DNA from: Liolophura sinensis
Taxonomy: Eukaryota; Mollusca; Polyplacophora; Chitonida; Chitonidae
Length of the DNA stretch: 64,000 nt
Direction: 5' to 3'
NCBI RefSeq assembly: GCF_032854445.1
Contig: NC_088302.1
Location: forward strand, 32,953,979-33,017,978
This document shows positions 49,101 through 63,003 of this stretch, piece after piece. Below the pieces are notes generated by a model. The model worked only from the letters and a program-made list of their open reading frames with translations. It was not told the origin of the DNA and did not search any database. The position numbers and the translations under genes were made by a program. Positions within the stretch are counted from its first letter, which is position 1. Each line of letters opens with the position of its first letter.

Positions 49101-52100
49101 ACAAGCCCCTGTTGTGGATGGTTTACCTTGCAGCTTGGCCATCAGTGACTGATCCGAGGAAAGTTCTGTATCACTGTTAGTCACATGAGCAACCTTCATG
49201 GCCTTAGCCAGTATATCACTGCTGCTGTTGCTGTCTTTAGAAGGACTGGGAAAGAAGGCTGAAGTGCTGAACGACACTCCAGAGTTAGAAGAGAGACAAT
49301 CACTAACTGTACCACTCACAGGTGTGGATAGCACAACCTCACATGGTGCTGACACAACCTCACTTGGTGGTTGTATAACCTCAGCTACTAGTGGTGGTAT
49401 CACCCGAACATCAGCAGTCTTAACATCAGTTCTACCCACCACAGTGCCTGTCTTCACACTGGGTTCTCTTACTGAACCCTCAGTCCTAGGGGTATCACTT
49501 TTACCAGGTAACCTGCCAGCGCCATCCTGTAAACTTTTGGCACCTGTTTCTCCTATTGTAACAGTCTTCGTCCTAGTCTCTGGGGTTTTCCCACCAGAGT
49601 CTGACTGGATCACAGGAATCCAGGATACAGAGGAACTGTCCTGTGTTTCACCAAGGTCATCTAAGGCTATAAACCCGCCTCCTTGTGGGACAGCTCGCAA
49701 CTGATAAGAAAACAAATGGAGAATGAATTCACTGCATGGGAACACTCATTCTAATAGCACAGATCTTGTTATCTTCATGATTTGCTTACTATGTGTACCA
49801 AGTAACTAGGGCAATGCTCAGAAACACATACATTTACAGTCAGATACATAACGAAAACAAAATGAAAACAAATCAAAAACAGATGAAGACTGTCGTATAA
49901 TTGAACTGTGAACTTTACCAAAGAGATCTATGTCAAGAGTGATACAGTGAGTGAGTGAGTGAGTGGGTGAGTCAGTGCTTGGGGTTTAACGTTGTACTTT
50001 ACACTTTTTCAAGTCATATGACGATGAAGGAATCATTAGAGTGCATGTGATTTGCTTCCAACGCTCTTTTATCTAGTACTGCTTCACTGAGACGCCTTAC
50101 CAAAGGCAAGTAAGGCGCTCCACCTGAGCCATTATACTGATATGGGTCAACAAGCCATTGCACTATCCCCTTCGTGCTGAACGCCAAGTCAAATGTTTTA
50201 GGTGTGACTCGAACCAGGGTTGACCCCGGATCTACTGCTCCCGAAGCCGACGCTCTAACAACTGTGCTATTGGGGCCGGTCAGCTATGTCCCGAGTTTTA
50301 CAATGTACGATATGATATGTACCCATACCATGTCACCTATTTGAGAATATCCCCAAAAATTCACATATTTGACTTGTTCTCTCTATATTAAACCAATCCA
50401 TAAGCCCAATAGCACTCAATAATGTCAAGAGCAGGTGTTCTGGGACAGATGTGTTTTATGTGGGTCAAGATCAAAGTTTCTGGGAATATGGGCTAACATC
50501 CTTATCACAATACCCACCGTGATTGGTTTGATGCGTTTGCGCACAGGTGGTCGCTCGGGTTGCAGTTTGTGAGGCAGTTTATTCAGGAGACCGTTCTCCT
50601 CTGCGATGTTCTCCACAGACATCAGTGCTGAGCTGCTGTCCTTGTTGTACAGGGTACAGCTGTTCACCTCTGCCGACTGTCTCTGCTCATCCATCCAGAA
50701 GGATTTGTGATACACGACCACTGCAGGCACCAGATTCTTACCCGTCGTCCGGAAGTACAGCTTCCCTCCGATTATCTGATACAGCATCAAGCAGAATTAT
50801 TATGCATCAGATTTCAGTGTGAATGGGTTTTTTTAAAGAGTAGAATGAGGAAAGTATTGAAATGTGCTAAATGTAGTGTATCATAAAAATGAACTAAGAA
50901 ATGGTAGCAAGGCTACCAAAAAGCTCGCCTGTAGGAGGCACATGAATGCAAAACTTCAGCTCAATACATAAAATACTGAAATCGTGAATTTGGTAATTTA
51001 CAGTAATTGATATGCACACAGAGCATCTGCGATAGAACAATCTCCTTGTCATTGTGCTTTGTAAGCATGTCTTTGTGCTTTATATGCATGTATATGTAAA
51101 TTTCAGGTCAACACATGCTAGGTAAATGTGTTTCCCCTAACATTTTGTTTGACTTTCATTCTAATACACAATACACTAAGTCAGGAATTCAGTCATTTAT
51201 GGTATTTATGTTATCGTGTTATTGTGCTCTACATGTGTGCAAACCCTGGTCCTTTTAAGTGATGCATACTTCGATTTTCGAAGTCTTTTCCTTCAATATG
51301 ACTTTCCGTTATTGGTCGCCAACTCCGACGCTCACGGTGCGACATAAGATACGCCTGTACTTTGTACAGGTAAGGTACAAGGGCCACTTACACAAAACTT
51401 CATAAATCAGTTTTTAACTTTTCTCGTAAATGACAACTTATGACACTATAACCTTGACAACGCCTTTTATAAAAAAAGTTACAAGAAATGTGGCTTATGA
51501 AGTTTTGTGAAAGTGGTCCCAGGTGCAGTTTATGCCTTCACATAGACTATGTAATTATAGGTATTTACATCACTATAGGACAAAAGTCAGGATTATTGGC
51601 AGAAGAAACTACAACCCTTTGCCAATTATCCGACTGACTGTAAAGACAGTTGCCCAACCAGCGGGATTCGAGCCTTTGATATCACTGGTCATCTTAAAGA
51701 TACCACGCGTATGTACCTTCAAGCCACAGGAATTGCAATGTTTCTTTCTCTTGAAGAACTTGGCGTCTGTCTTAGTGTCGTGACATTTACACTCGCAGCG
51801 TTTGGTGCCGTGGTGGTCAGCCTCATCTGAGAGTTCCACCTCCTCAAAGCCGTCGAGGTAGCGGTCTTCATCCTGGTCACTGTCACAAAGGTCAATTTCC
51901 TCATAGTCCGTCATGTGACTGAAACAATGCACATCAGGTATAGGTTAGTCCAAGGGACTGTAAATTTCTTATCTACATGACAAGAATGATGACTGAAGAA
52001 GTAGAGTATCCGTCCGTCTTCTGGGTGAAAGACCCTTGTTTTGACTTTCATCAAAATTTTTTTTTTGATCATCTGGGTTACAATTGGACTCACATAATAA

Positions 52101-55100
52101 ATTTCATAACAAAAGGCACATCTTTCATAATCTGAACTTCATATGCTGTATTGTGTACTGTATTAGATTTTAACATGTTAATACCGAAAAGGTTAATAAA
52201 AGTAAAAAATCACATGGTGTTTATTCATTGTCAAATTGATACAAACTTCTAATTTTAAAGCTGCTAACATGGTTGGCATAAATAAGTTAAATAGTGGTTG
52301 TTGAGGTATCTTGGTGTGCTCTGCAAGGCATTTTAGTCATGCAGCACCAAATAGAATATGTTCCATGGGGACCAGGTCAGCACAATTAGACACAACCAAG
52401 ACATTACCAACATAATGTCCTGTAATGAATCTGTAAACACCAAGCCACACAAACACATAGGTATATTTTCACTCTAAGTCTTTACTTTGAAGGCCTCAGT
52501 AGATTTTATTAAGGCTTTGGGGCAGACTGTTTCAAAGTGTATTTACTTCATTTAGGCTTTGGCCTGTTCTTCAAAAGTTTATAGGCTTTAAATAATTTAA
52601 TTTGGAATTTGGGGCCTGTGTTTTAGACAATGTATTGACTTCATTTTTTGGCCTTTAGGATTTGTTCCAAACTGTATTGATTTTATATAGGCTTTGGAGC
52701 CTGTTATTTCCAAGTGTTTTTCGAGTTCAATAAGCTCTGTATTTCATTTCTATACACTAAGAGCAAGCCTTCAGCCAAAGCTGATGAAGTGATAAAAATC
52801 TGATATCTCTTAATCTTTTCTGAAAGCCCACATTCTCAATGAACGGCATTGCTGTCATTATGATACTGAGCAGACAAGCATTATAAACCCAATCCAATAT
52901 GGAATTTCTGCTCCGTTAAGAATGGTACATATAAATGCAAAGGAATTAAATCTTATCACATCAATGCCTTAGGTTGCTCCTATTACAATACCATCCATAC
53001 CAGTCATCTGGTCACCGCACACTGATACCAGGTCAATCAGTGCTGGATCAAAACGTGTGTCATAAGTGTGTCAGCTCTGGAGAACTAATAACACACCTGG
53101 GGGAGGGTCACTGAGATTGGCCATGTACTCACCTCTCAGGGGGTCTCTCGTTCTCAAAGAACAGGGAAAATTCCTCCAGGAGATGCTGTTGACCTTTCAG
53201 CAAGGGCAGGAGAAGCGTCTGGATCTCGCTCGAACTTTGACCCGATTTCCACTGGCAGAACGTCTTGATGATTTTCTGGAAGTGACTGGGATGCTTTTCG
53301 AAATGTATCTGTAATGGGAAAGAATTAAAGGAAATTTATATTTAAAGCAATATTGTGATATTGGAATTTGGCCAACTTGAAGAATCTTAAAAGAGTAGTA
53401 AGCACATGGGTGAAGTTTAATTTCCATGAGAGGTTATTGCTTAATAAAGATTGTAAACTATAAAAAACATTTCATCTCACGTCCATTTTATAATACGCAC
53501 ATTTTTAACAAGTTGTTAAAAGTCAGAGGCCAAATGGGTGTGAGTACTGCCCCCAAGAAGAAACTCAATCCTTCATTTTATGTCGGCCATTCCTGACCTC
53601 ATCATTGTAGATTCAATTCTATAATCAACATGTATACATTTGTGTACTTACAACTCTGACAGGGAATATGTCAAGTGCTAATTGTTCAGATAGTTAGACA
53701 GCATCTGTTTTGTGCAGCTAAATGAGTGTCTCCTAAGTACATGCTTTCACACAGGATAAAGAGAGAGGGCGTGTTTTGTTTACAATGAAAAGCGTTGACA
53801 ATAATGTATATATGTAGTGATATATATAAAATCCAAGTATTACCATCCATGCTAGAAATGTCCTAATTTATTTATTTATTTGATTGGTGTTTCACGCCAT
53901 ACTCAAGAACATTTCAATTATATGACGGCGGCCAGCATTATGGTGGGAGAAATGTACTGTTTACCTCCTAAATCTGTCAAATACTGGTTTAATTAATAGT
54001 TTAAAGAGAAACATAAGCTTTCCTTTAATAAGAAACATACGTATCCGCATTTATTCAACATGTACACATACACATATTTCAGCAATTTACATGTACATAC
54101 ATGTAACTGGCCACCCCTGCAAGAAGTCATTTGGTTGTTGGGTCTAGAAAAGCTAGGTCTATGACATGATGAAGAAATGCTTTTTAAAGTCCACATTCTT
54201 CTACCATATGCAAGGTCACATAATTTTAGTAATATAATGTATGTCCTTTAAATTGCCCTCTGTGGCTAGTTTTACATCTGTAGCTAGTTTTACATCACAA
54301 TGTATGGCGGAGAACTGAAGTCCAGACCTAAATACATGTATATAATCTGTAAATACACCTGGTGTGGAACTACATGCGGGCAAAGATGGCAGTTTCCTGG
54401 ACATTATTTTTTTTTTAAAACTTTTAATTTGGGGCTTGTAGCATCTTATAAGACAGCCAAGGCACTTCCAAACACTGATTACGTTTAAGACAGAGATAAA
54501 TTGAGATTAAACAGCCTTGCACCCTTTTAAAAAATAATCCATAATAAAAAGTAGTTTAACTGAGGTTATATTAAGCTGTTTCTCTTTTATATGACAACAA
54601 ATAACAGGTTCTTCAGAGCATAACTTAATATAAATATTAGAATGTTCATATCATAACGATGTAATCAGACATGTTACATGTACATGAGAATAGACTGTCA
54701 GTTTAAAACTGAAAAAAGACATTATATGGGATACTGAAATTGAATTTTAGAGTTCCGACACCTGTTTTAATGACATTACTTTTCTGCTGACCAAAGCAGC
54801 TGGCAAATTTATTTCCTTTTGAGCTCAGGCTCTAGGCAATCAGGAAATTGAACTGTCTTGCCAGGCATTTTCCTGAACAGAGCAAGGCCTGGCAACTTCA
54901 GCTGTCAGTATGCACAGCACACTCCCGCTCTCATCATACTAATAGTATTTTTTCAGTCAGTTCATCCACGCCAAAGTGATCAGTGTGTTTAATCAAAGCA
55001 TGGGTTGGGGCTCAGTCCAGTGAAAGGCAATACTGTGCGTAAGCGATTCCGCTTCTGTTCTTCAAATGATAAGAAATATTACCATAGTCCTGTATTCATG

Positions 55101-58100
55101 GAAAAGCCATGGATGAATGGGTTCATGGTATAGTTGTTAGATATGGGCAAAATGATCAATCTAATCAGGGACTTTGGTGATACAGTCTCTGTAGATTCTC
55201 TCTGTATTCCTGGTAGATAAATCGGAATAGTATTACTCAAATCTGCATTTATCCACCTTTATGTCTGGTCTGGAATTGTACTGTCTCTTGCAGGCTTCCC
55301 TGGAAACACTGTGTCAGCGCTGTTCAAAGTCAGAACAACACAAACAAAGACACACTTCTTCACCGAAGTCAATTTGTGGGCGAACCAAAAAACAAATCCA
55401 TGAAATGGGCAATCAATGGCTATCAGATGTCAAACTCAATTTAAATGCAATTTACCTGAATGAATAGCAGGCACTTAAAGCGCACTCTGGCAATTTACAT
55501 GCAGCACAGAGGGACTCTAAATGTGATCAGTTTTATAAAACATTCAAACTTCAATCCGCTAGTGAAACTGGTTAATATGTTTTCTGACAACTTAACTGGT
55601 ACACATATTGGCTCATCAGAAAACTCAAACAATGGCCACAACATGGTTTGCATGAATCACAAATTTCATAAAATAGTCCTACCACCTTTTCTATTTTTTA
55701 AATCACTGTACTAAAGGCTGCAATTGTAAGGTAGCCATACTGGTACTACATATACAATTTTCATCAAGATATCAGTCAGACTTTTCCTATTCATGGCACA
55801 ATTTGTTCTATAAAAAGTTCGCAAGAGAAAATCTTGGGAAATGCCATGGACACCAATTTGTGGTTTTCATATTTTGTGTTGTGATATTTTTAGGAGCAAA
55901 TAAAGACCATGTCATCTGAAAGTCACTGTTAACTAGCACTGACTCTTTTGAAAATTGCAAACAGTTATGATGTAGCTGATGCATGTTTTTGTGATCAAAA
56001 GAAATTGTTGCAAAAAATCAAATGGTTTGGATTTGACAAGATTTTATTGTTTACAGTAACAGTCATGACCACCCACCTTTGCCTCACCTGTACCACACTA
56101 CATGTATACTGACACTCAGCCAAACAATTCATTCATATTCACCTACATATAAACACACGGGACCAAGTTACATAACCCAACGGGCATTTTTTTCAATCTT
56201 GCAATGGCAATCCATCTCTATACGGCAGCCATAATATCAGGCAACATGTCGGTGTAAATGCTTCGGGAAATCATAGACAGGGCAGTAAAACCAAACAGTT
56301 ACAAGAACACGTGTTGGTCCAGTTACCTCCTGTACAGTCAACAAATCCATAGATTTAAATTTCTATTTGCCAAATAGGGTGTTGTCCTTCAAACACTTAT
56401 TGCAGGAAAACTATTGATCACTGCTCTGATTCTGTTGGCAAGGCTGTGAAACGGCATGGTTCAGGATATAATTTGGAGGTTGAAAAGCTTCAAAGTTCTA
56501 GCTCTCCACAGGCCTAATCTCAAAATGTTACAAACGTGTATACAAAAAATGAAAGTTTTAAAATCAGTTGTTCAAATCACAAAATTACAAATTCAAACCT
56601 TTTTAGGACAGTGTTATTATTATTCACCGGTGAGCTTCCAAAATATTTCTATATATTGTGGATATTTGCATATCAAATTTGAGAAAAATCACATTATTAG
56701 TTCAGAACTGATTTCACAAATCTCCATAGGTTCAGTAAATTGCTTGAGCATGAATTTTTTTTCCAAAGTGGAAAATGGACTTTCTCAGAAAAAAACCCCC
56801 AAGTGAACCATTAGATAACACGAGTTATTCAGCTAAGTAAAAACACTTTGGAAGTTTCTTGAAACTGGGTCTTGGAGAACAAGACATTCAAAAAATATTC
56901 TCCACTAAAAGCAATATTTGTGCCAAATCTGTTGACCTACAAAATACAAAACTGTTTTCAGGCACAAGTTCATTATAACTGCAATATTTAAAGTCTGTCT
57001 GTTGAATGGATTGTGCTGTAGGCTACTCACAAAAATCCATGGAATGAAAATAATACTACTATTCTGCATGATTTCAATATATGTCGGCCCTGTAAACCAA
57101 ACCAGACCATGAGGCTTGCACCAACCATATGCATATACCTGCACTGCCAGATGTATGTTAAGACTGGAGATCTTAGCTGCAATGTAGACCAGTGAAAAAA
57201 AGCTCATGTCAAATAGACTGATGTAGAGAAATCACTATTCTTGAGTTCATGATGGGATTTTTCTCATGCATACCCTGGTCACAATGTAACAACGAAGTGT
57301 TATTTTTGTACAGGAAATGGAAGAGCGACAAGAAATACTGCTAATGCTTTATGGCTGAAATATCACAACTTTTGGGGGGATTTTGATTTCTTGTTTGCTA
57401 CCTTTTTGTTAGAGAGCGGCAGTGTACACTCAATATTATTCAGGAGACTTCTGTAATTGCTGATGATTCACAAGGCCACAACAATTTAAATTTTTTAAAC
57501 TTTTCTTCAATGTTGTGTGAGGGGATAAAAATAAGAATAAAAAAAAAAACTTAAAAATCATCTGAGTTGTAGGAAATGTGGACTGTTAAAGACACATTTA
57601 TGTGATCGGAAAGCCTTGAAAAACAGGAAAATCCTAAAAAATATTACTTGGATATTCAATTTTATTTTCCATCCATTTTGTGTTTAGTGTCAGCTCGCCC
57701 ATAAAACACAAAATAAAATAGATGTCGCCTAGGAGAAGACTCAAGCCAATGACAGTAATCTGACCATCAGAGAAAATGTCTTCAGCATCCATTCAAGAGG
57801 TTAACAAGGGTACATGCCATTGCTGTTGCTATGGATAAAGCTTTCAAGTCTAAGGACACTTAACTCAAGTTATAATAGCACTGCCATGCCTGTTTTCTCT
57901 GCATTGTCCTGATCTTTAAATCACTACCGATACCTGCAAGACTTGTGCCATTTGAATGATGCATCATTCAGTTTTATCTCACAACTGTTTTCATGGACAT
58001 GGCGTCATGTTTGCAATTATTGGTCCAAAAGGTAATAATTCAGGGAAGAGAAATCATATTAGTACACTACACAAGGCTGTTTCTTGGAAGTGATTAAACA

Positions 58101-58797
58101 CAAGATTTTTCATCGCAAGCACAGATGAATGAAGTATGTCGCACTTTTTGATATGTCAGACATGGAAAGGCCAGGGGAACATCTGAATGGATTTTCAACT
58201 TTTCATTAATCTAATGAAAATGTAATCTAATTACATTAATTAACGTAGGAAATAAAACCATTAAAATGACAGTGAAGGGCTTATTTTTTATGACTAGCAT
58301 AACTATACTCCTGATCCAAAAAGGTTGCATTCATTAAAACAGATGTCAAAAATTTAGCAAATACACCAATTGCAAAACGCATTCAAACCTTAGTCGCATG
58401 TTTATGAAAATTCAGCCATACAATTCTATAAAGACAATAGTAATGTATTGAGTTTTTAAAAAATTCTGAAAGGCCTCAACCTAAAAATGTGGTTAAATGA
58501 TACATGAAACGCTACCATAAAGCAAAGTTTAGGGTTTTAAGGAAAATTATTGCCCCTTAAATGAGAAAATATATATTCAAGTTTGGGGCATCTTAATTAT
58601 GCATATTTTCCATCAGTGGTCAGAATTATTTGGAAATGTTTTACCTCTAGTTTCCTGAGGAAGGAGCGGACCTTGTGGTACTGCTGGTTAGCCATGTAAC
58701 AGCCACACTTGACAGCCTGCTCTGGAAGAAGGAAGCCGGAGAAATCCTCCACCAGATCTGGGTGATCCTTCAGTAAGGTCTTCATCTGCTCATACAA
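46185..58797 (-). CDS. GON4L: GON4L (GON-4-like) transcriptional regulator, C-terminal part, seven exons to the stop; 5' end outside the window
   Basis: Exons in transcript order: 58797-58645, 53308-53133, 51918-51717, 50775-50518, 49700-49000, 47556-47454 and 46271-46185. All junctions are GT-AG and phase-consistent, giving 559 residues and TGA. Seen: exons 1-2 encode paired amphipathic helix (PAH) repeats (HPDLVEDFSGFLLPEQA, then HPSHFQKIIKTF and LLKGQQHLLEEFSLFF). Exon 3 is acidic, then DGFEEVELSDEADHH and a Cys/His cluster (CECKCH..HCNSCG). Exon 4 has a KLYFRTTGKNLVPAVVVYHK segment. Exon 5 is a 233-codon low-complexity Ser/Thr/Val linker. Exons 5-7 build a SANT/Myb domain (PTWTKAADRLILEMCK, TETQVRERFGELMSLL), and the protein ends about 16 residues after it. 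Known: vertebrate GON4L has PAH repeats and a C-terminal Myb-like domain and acts in nuclear transcriptional control with YY1 and SIN3/HDAC. Introns carry SINEs and a 76-bp satellite. No upstream exon was found between 58.8 and 64 kb. Confidence 0.93.
47035..47210. repeat. Dispersed repeat, related to 50930-51075 and 51110-51240
   Basis: CACGAATTTTGTAATTTATG, then GTAATTAATATGAACACAG matches GTGAATTTGGTAATTTACAG, then TAATTGATATGCACACAGAG near 50980. All lie in GON4L introns and may be old duplications or a degraded element. Confidence 0.45.
47640..48260. repeat. 76-bp satellite, about seven copies, in a GON4L intron
   Basis: CTTCTGACTTAAAGCCACAG recurs every 76 bp (for example at about 47797 and 47873). 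The unit also has GAGGAGAAAACCAGACTGCC. It accounts for the 83-91 codon minus-strand ORFs. It partly resembles the SINE family C body near 29210. Confidence 0.85.
49948..50282 (-). mobile_element. SINE family B copy in a GON4L intron
   Basis: Reading on the minus strand, the head has TAGCACAGTTGTTAGAGCG (A-box-like) and CTGGTTCGAGTC (B-box). The tail is (CACT)n. It lies between the GON4L exons at 50518-50775 and 49000-49700, in the same orientation as the gene. Confidence 0.8.
51600..51700 (-). mobile_element. tRNA-like SINE remnant just inside a GON4L intron
   Basis: On the minus strand, GGTATCTTTAAGATGACC and the B-box-like GGCTCGAATCCCGCTGG lie immediately after the donor of the exon at 51717-51918. 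It explains why that ORF runs past the exon end. Confidence 0.35.
53866..53950 (-). mobile_element. SINE family A, 3' fragment in a GON4L intron
   Basis: (ATTT)n, GGTGTTTCACGCCATACTCA and GGCGGCCAGCATTATGGTGG; the rest is missing. Confidence 0.6.
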
Positions 58798-59194
58798 CTG
58801 TTGAAACAAGAACATAATACATGGTACAGCCGATCACACAAACACAATACACAGAACACCTGTCAACACACAATACATAGTTCAGCTGATAACAAAAACA
58901 CCATAGATGGTAAAGTCTAAACTGTCAACACACAAACAGAATAAATAGTACAACTGTGAACACAGCTTTTTATCTTGATGTCATCAGAATGTGTTGGCTT
59001 TTGAAGAAGCATCTTAACAATTCATGGTATCTGTAAGATGTCAGTTTTATCTGCAAGCTATCTGTCTTGGTACCTGGGGATAAGTTTGTAGATAGATTGG
59101 ATATCATGACAAGTACGCTCTGCGTGTAGTCAGTTAACAATATCCCCAACGGTTATTTGTTTCTATTCAGTGTAATAAAACATGCCAGACTGTT

Positions 59195-59985
59195 ATATTA
59201 GGTGTGTAAGTAGTCAGTATAACAAGACATGCTGGTGTCTGTAGTCAGTGTCACATGACATACCCAACTGTTACATCCGGCATGTCTGTACTCTAGTCAA
59301 TGTAGTTAGTGTAACGACTGACGTCTGACAGACTATGACATGAGATTTCTCTCCATACAATAACTGAGGTCACACTGTAATACATCAGATTTCTCTGAAG
59401 TCATTGTAGTCCATACAACAACTGAGATCAGCCTGCTATGCTACAGATTTTCTGAGGTCATTGTAGTCAGTATAACATAGACCAGACTGTTACATCAGAT
59501 TTCTCTGAGATCACTGTGGTCTGCATGACAACCGAGGGCAGATTGTTACATCAGATTTCTCTGAGATCACTGTGGTCTGTATAACAACTGAGGTTCTACT
59601 CTTACATCAGGTTTCTCTGAAGTCAGCGTAGTCTCTATAACAACTGAGGTTCGACTATTACATCAGATTTCTCTGAAGTCAGGGTAGTCTGTACAACAAA
59701 TGAGGCTCAACTGTTAAATCAGGTTTCTCTAAAGTCAGTGCACCCTGTATAACAAATGACATCAGACTGTTATATCAGTTTTCTTTGAAGTCATTGTAGT
59801 CTGTACAACAGAGGCCAGACTGTTACATCAGATGTCTCTGAGATCACTATAGTTTGTGTGACAACCAAGGGCTGATTGTTACATTAGGTTTCTCTGAGGT
59901 CATTGCAGTCTGTGTAACAACTGAGGTCAGCCTGTTACATCAGGTTTCTCTGAAGTCAGTGTAATCAATACAACAACAAAAGTCA
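59195..59985. repeat. Degenerate 56-bp tandem repeat
   Basis: TTACATCAGATTTCTCTGAG plus a GTCTGTATAACAACTGAGG half recurs at about 56-60 bp. Copies are older and more diverged than the arrays to the left. Confidence 0.75.
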
Positions 59986-61601
59986 GACTACCTGTCTCCT
60001 GTCCCAGATTTACATGTCAGAGGCCTGACACTCATTTACAATGAAGGCTACTTAAGTCCTAAATGGCTGGCTGACTTGTGATGTGAAAGCCCTTGACATT
60101 CACATGTATACAAGGTCACCAGATTCACCTGCTGTTTTCACATGCAAAATACAAGAATAAACCCACATCTACCACGTAATATAGCTGAGAATTACCCACA
60201 TCCTCATACACACAACAGTAGATTTCAGACTACCTACAATTTTCCTGAGCGAATTATTCCACTTTTGGCTATATGTATACAGTATATCAAAACAAACTGA
60301 AAAATATAGCTAAAAAATATTATAAATCATAGCGCAGCTTTTGCAAGACTTCAAAAACAAAATCAGAGATATTACCTATGAATTTTCATAAGCAATACAA
60401 TGGGATGAAATAATTATACCAGTGTTAAATACTGCATTTTAAGGTTTTGGTGACTCTAGTATTTATACACACATATGTAAAAATACTGTGCATGACTATG
60501 CAGATTAAACAGTCTTCTGTCAAAACACAAAATATATGTACAAACTGCAAGAAGACTGAAAAAATGGACACACTTTGCTGCAATCCCCACCAAAATCAGA
60601 ATTAAAGTGCTCTAAGCAACTGTAATGACAAAATAATAAAACCTTTTCTAACACCTATAGTATATAGAGTAGAATGTCAAGTCTTCTCAATTATCTGAAT
60701 GGATGTTTTAAAACTTGAGGAAATTGTCTGATCAAAATGTAGACAGACTATAAATCCTTGCTTTAGGTTAAGTATTTAACATTGTCTACCTGGCATGTGA
60801 GACTTACATGTGAGTCTAGTGCCCAAAACCATTTATAATAATGTGATTGTAAGGTATTTGCTCTTTAACCATGTACATGTATCAAGTCTGTATTTAAGCA
60901 GTTCTCTCATGCAATGATAATGATAATGTGTTTAAAATAATTAATAATAGGGAAAAAAAAAAACCTACATACAACCAGGCTGGGATAGGTTTATTCTCAT
61001 ACTGTGTAATGATAGATTTCATCTGAAGCATATTAAGCTGGGGTTAAGAAAAATGTGAAAAAAAAACAGAAAAAAAAAAGATCAAGTAGCACACAAATGA
61101 TATGACACTTGGAGTGTATCTTTTTCTGCAGTATTTGTGGACACGTAACCACAGGTCTACTTCCTGATCAATAACTGTCAATTTCCTTTTAACAACTCAT
61201 TTTTAAATCGTCACTAAGTTGAGGCAGATTCAAAGATCACCGCGGGCCAACCATGATCATTAATCATTTTCTCACATTTGTCATACAAATGCTGCAAAAC
61301 TAAAAAATGCAGCAAATCCTGGACACATTAATAGAATCAAAATCTATCTTCGGCATTCTGCATCTACCTTCCAAGAAAACAAAACCCTACATATATCATC
61401 TCGATTCTGGAAATGACTCAGTATTTGCAATATTTAGCAATGTTCAAATATTAGAGAGAAAAAAAAATGATTTTGAGTCGTGCAAAGTTAAAGCTGTACC
61501 AAAGACAGAGGCCAAAAATTATAAAAAAATATAATGAGTAATCAGTTTTGACCTGAATGAAAACTATGTTTGTTTATATCTGACTGGCGCTCAATGCCAT
61601 G

Positions 61602-61715
61602 CTTTATTTATTTATTTCTTTGGTGTTTTACACCCTACTTAAGAATATTTCCCTTGTACGACAGCAACCAGCATTATGGAGGGAGGAAATCAGGCAGAGC
61701 CACGCCATGCTCAAG
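61602..61715 (-). mobile_element. SINE family A, diverged 3' fragment
   Basis: (ATTT)n, GGTGTTTTACACCCTACTTA and CAACCAGCATTATGGAGGGA. Confidence 0.55.
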
Positions 61716-62504
61716 AATCATTCGCTTATTCAATGAAAGCTGAGAAGTTTGTGAACGGAGGAAACTAGAGAGGCCAGAGTAAATCTCCAAGGAGAATGAA
61801 AAGTGTCAAATTAAGCTTATATCTATGTACGGAACAGGAACATAATTCTCTTACCACATGTACTGTACATTACATTTGCAAGTTACAACAACTTGAGAGC
61901 AAAAAAACCCATCACATGTACCAAGGGAGCCGTTATAAGAACAGGAAATCTGTGAAGTAGATTTAAATGCCCCTATAAACACAGCATGTTGAGAATGTGA
62001 AGCACATGACAGATGATCGAGTGTGAAACTTACGTCATGCAGCACAGCCCACTGTTATTACATGGTCTGTAAAAACGGGCAAACAGCCGCCAGTTCACTT
62101 GCTCAGAGTTGGTCTATTTCTGTACCAGAAACATCACACCTCAGACAATCTGACATAGAGGGATAACTTTATGTTCTCCCCAGAGCATACAGCGAGGAAC
62201 CTACTCACCTCTGACCAATTCCCACTATGGTTTTGTTAAGATAAACAGTCCACTTAATTCCTCAAAATAGCATTGACAAGAGAAAGTGCCCTGTGTCGGA
62301 AAATTCTTTGCTCAAATTTACAAATGTTAATGTAAATACACAGGGTTTTTCAGGCTCTTTTTATAATCATAAAAGATCATTCGAATATAATTTATAACAA
62401 TAATATTACAATGTATATGTGTACAAATCAATAACATCATCTGTTTACACTTCATGGTTTATGTAAATCCCTGCAAATTATCTACATAAGGAGAACACAC
62501 TACT

Positions 62505-62598
62505 CCATGTACATTGAACGGTTTCCTCCTGCCAAAATTCTGGCCCCCAGCAAATAAGTGAAATATTCCTGAGTACTCATAAAATACTAATCATCATT
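62505..62598 (+). mobile_element. SINE family A, old 3' fragment
   Basis: GCAAATAAGTGAAATATTCC, then TGAGTACTCATAAAATACTA is a decayed 3' module. Confidence 0.4.
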
Positions 62599-62729
62599 TA
62601 TGCAGTATATTTGTTTAAATGGATTCTCAAGCATATCCAGTTACATGACATAAGTGTGCACAAAAATGTTCAAACTGTTAGCATTTGTGGGGATAAAGTG
62701 GTGGAAGCTTCCTTGTAAATAGTTTCTAA

Positions 62730-63003
62730 GATGAGATGTAAAGCCACAATCATTCATTCAGTCTTAAATGAGATGTAAAGCCACAATCATTCATTCAGTC
62801 TAAAATGAGATGTACAGCGACAATCATTCATTCAAACTGAGATATAAAGTCACAGTCATTCATTCAGTCTAAAATGAGATGTAAAGTCACAATCATTCAT
62901 TCAGTCTAAAATGAGATGTAAAGCCACAATCATTCAATCAGTCTAAAATTTTCATTCAGTCTAATGAGATGTAAAGCCACAATCATTCATTCAGTCTAAA
63001 ATG
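62730..63003. repeat. 37-bp tandem repeat, about seven copies
   Basis: GAGATGTAAAGCCACAATCA plus TTCATTCAGTCTAAAAT, with one shortened copy. Confidence 0.8.

Noticed and set aside
49198-49704. 168-codon plus-strand ORF
   Set aside because: It is antisense to the GON4L linker exon, whose phase and domains support the minus strand.
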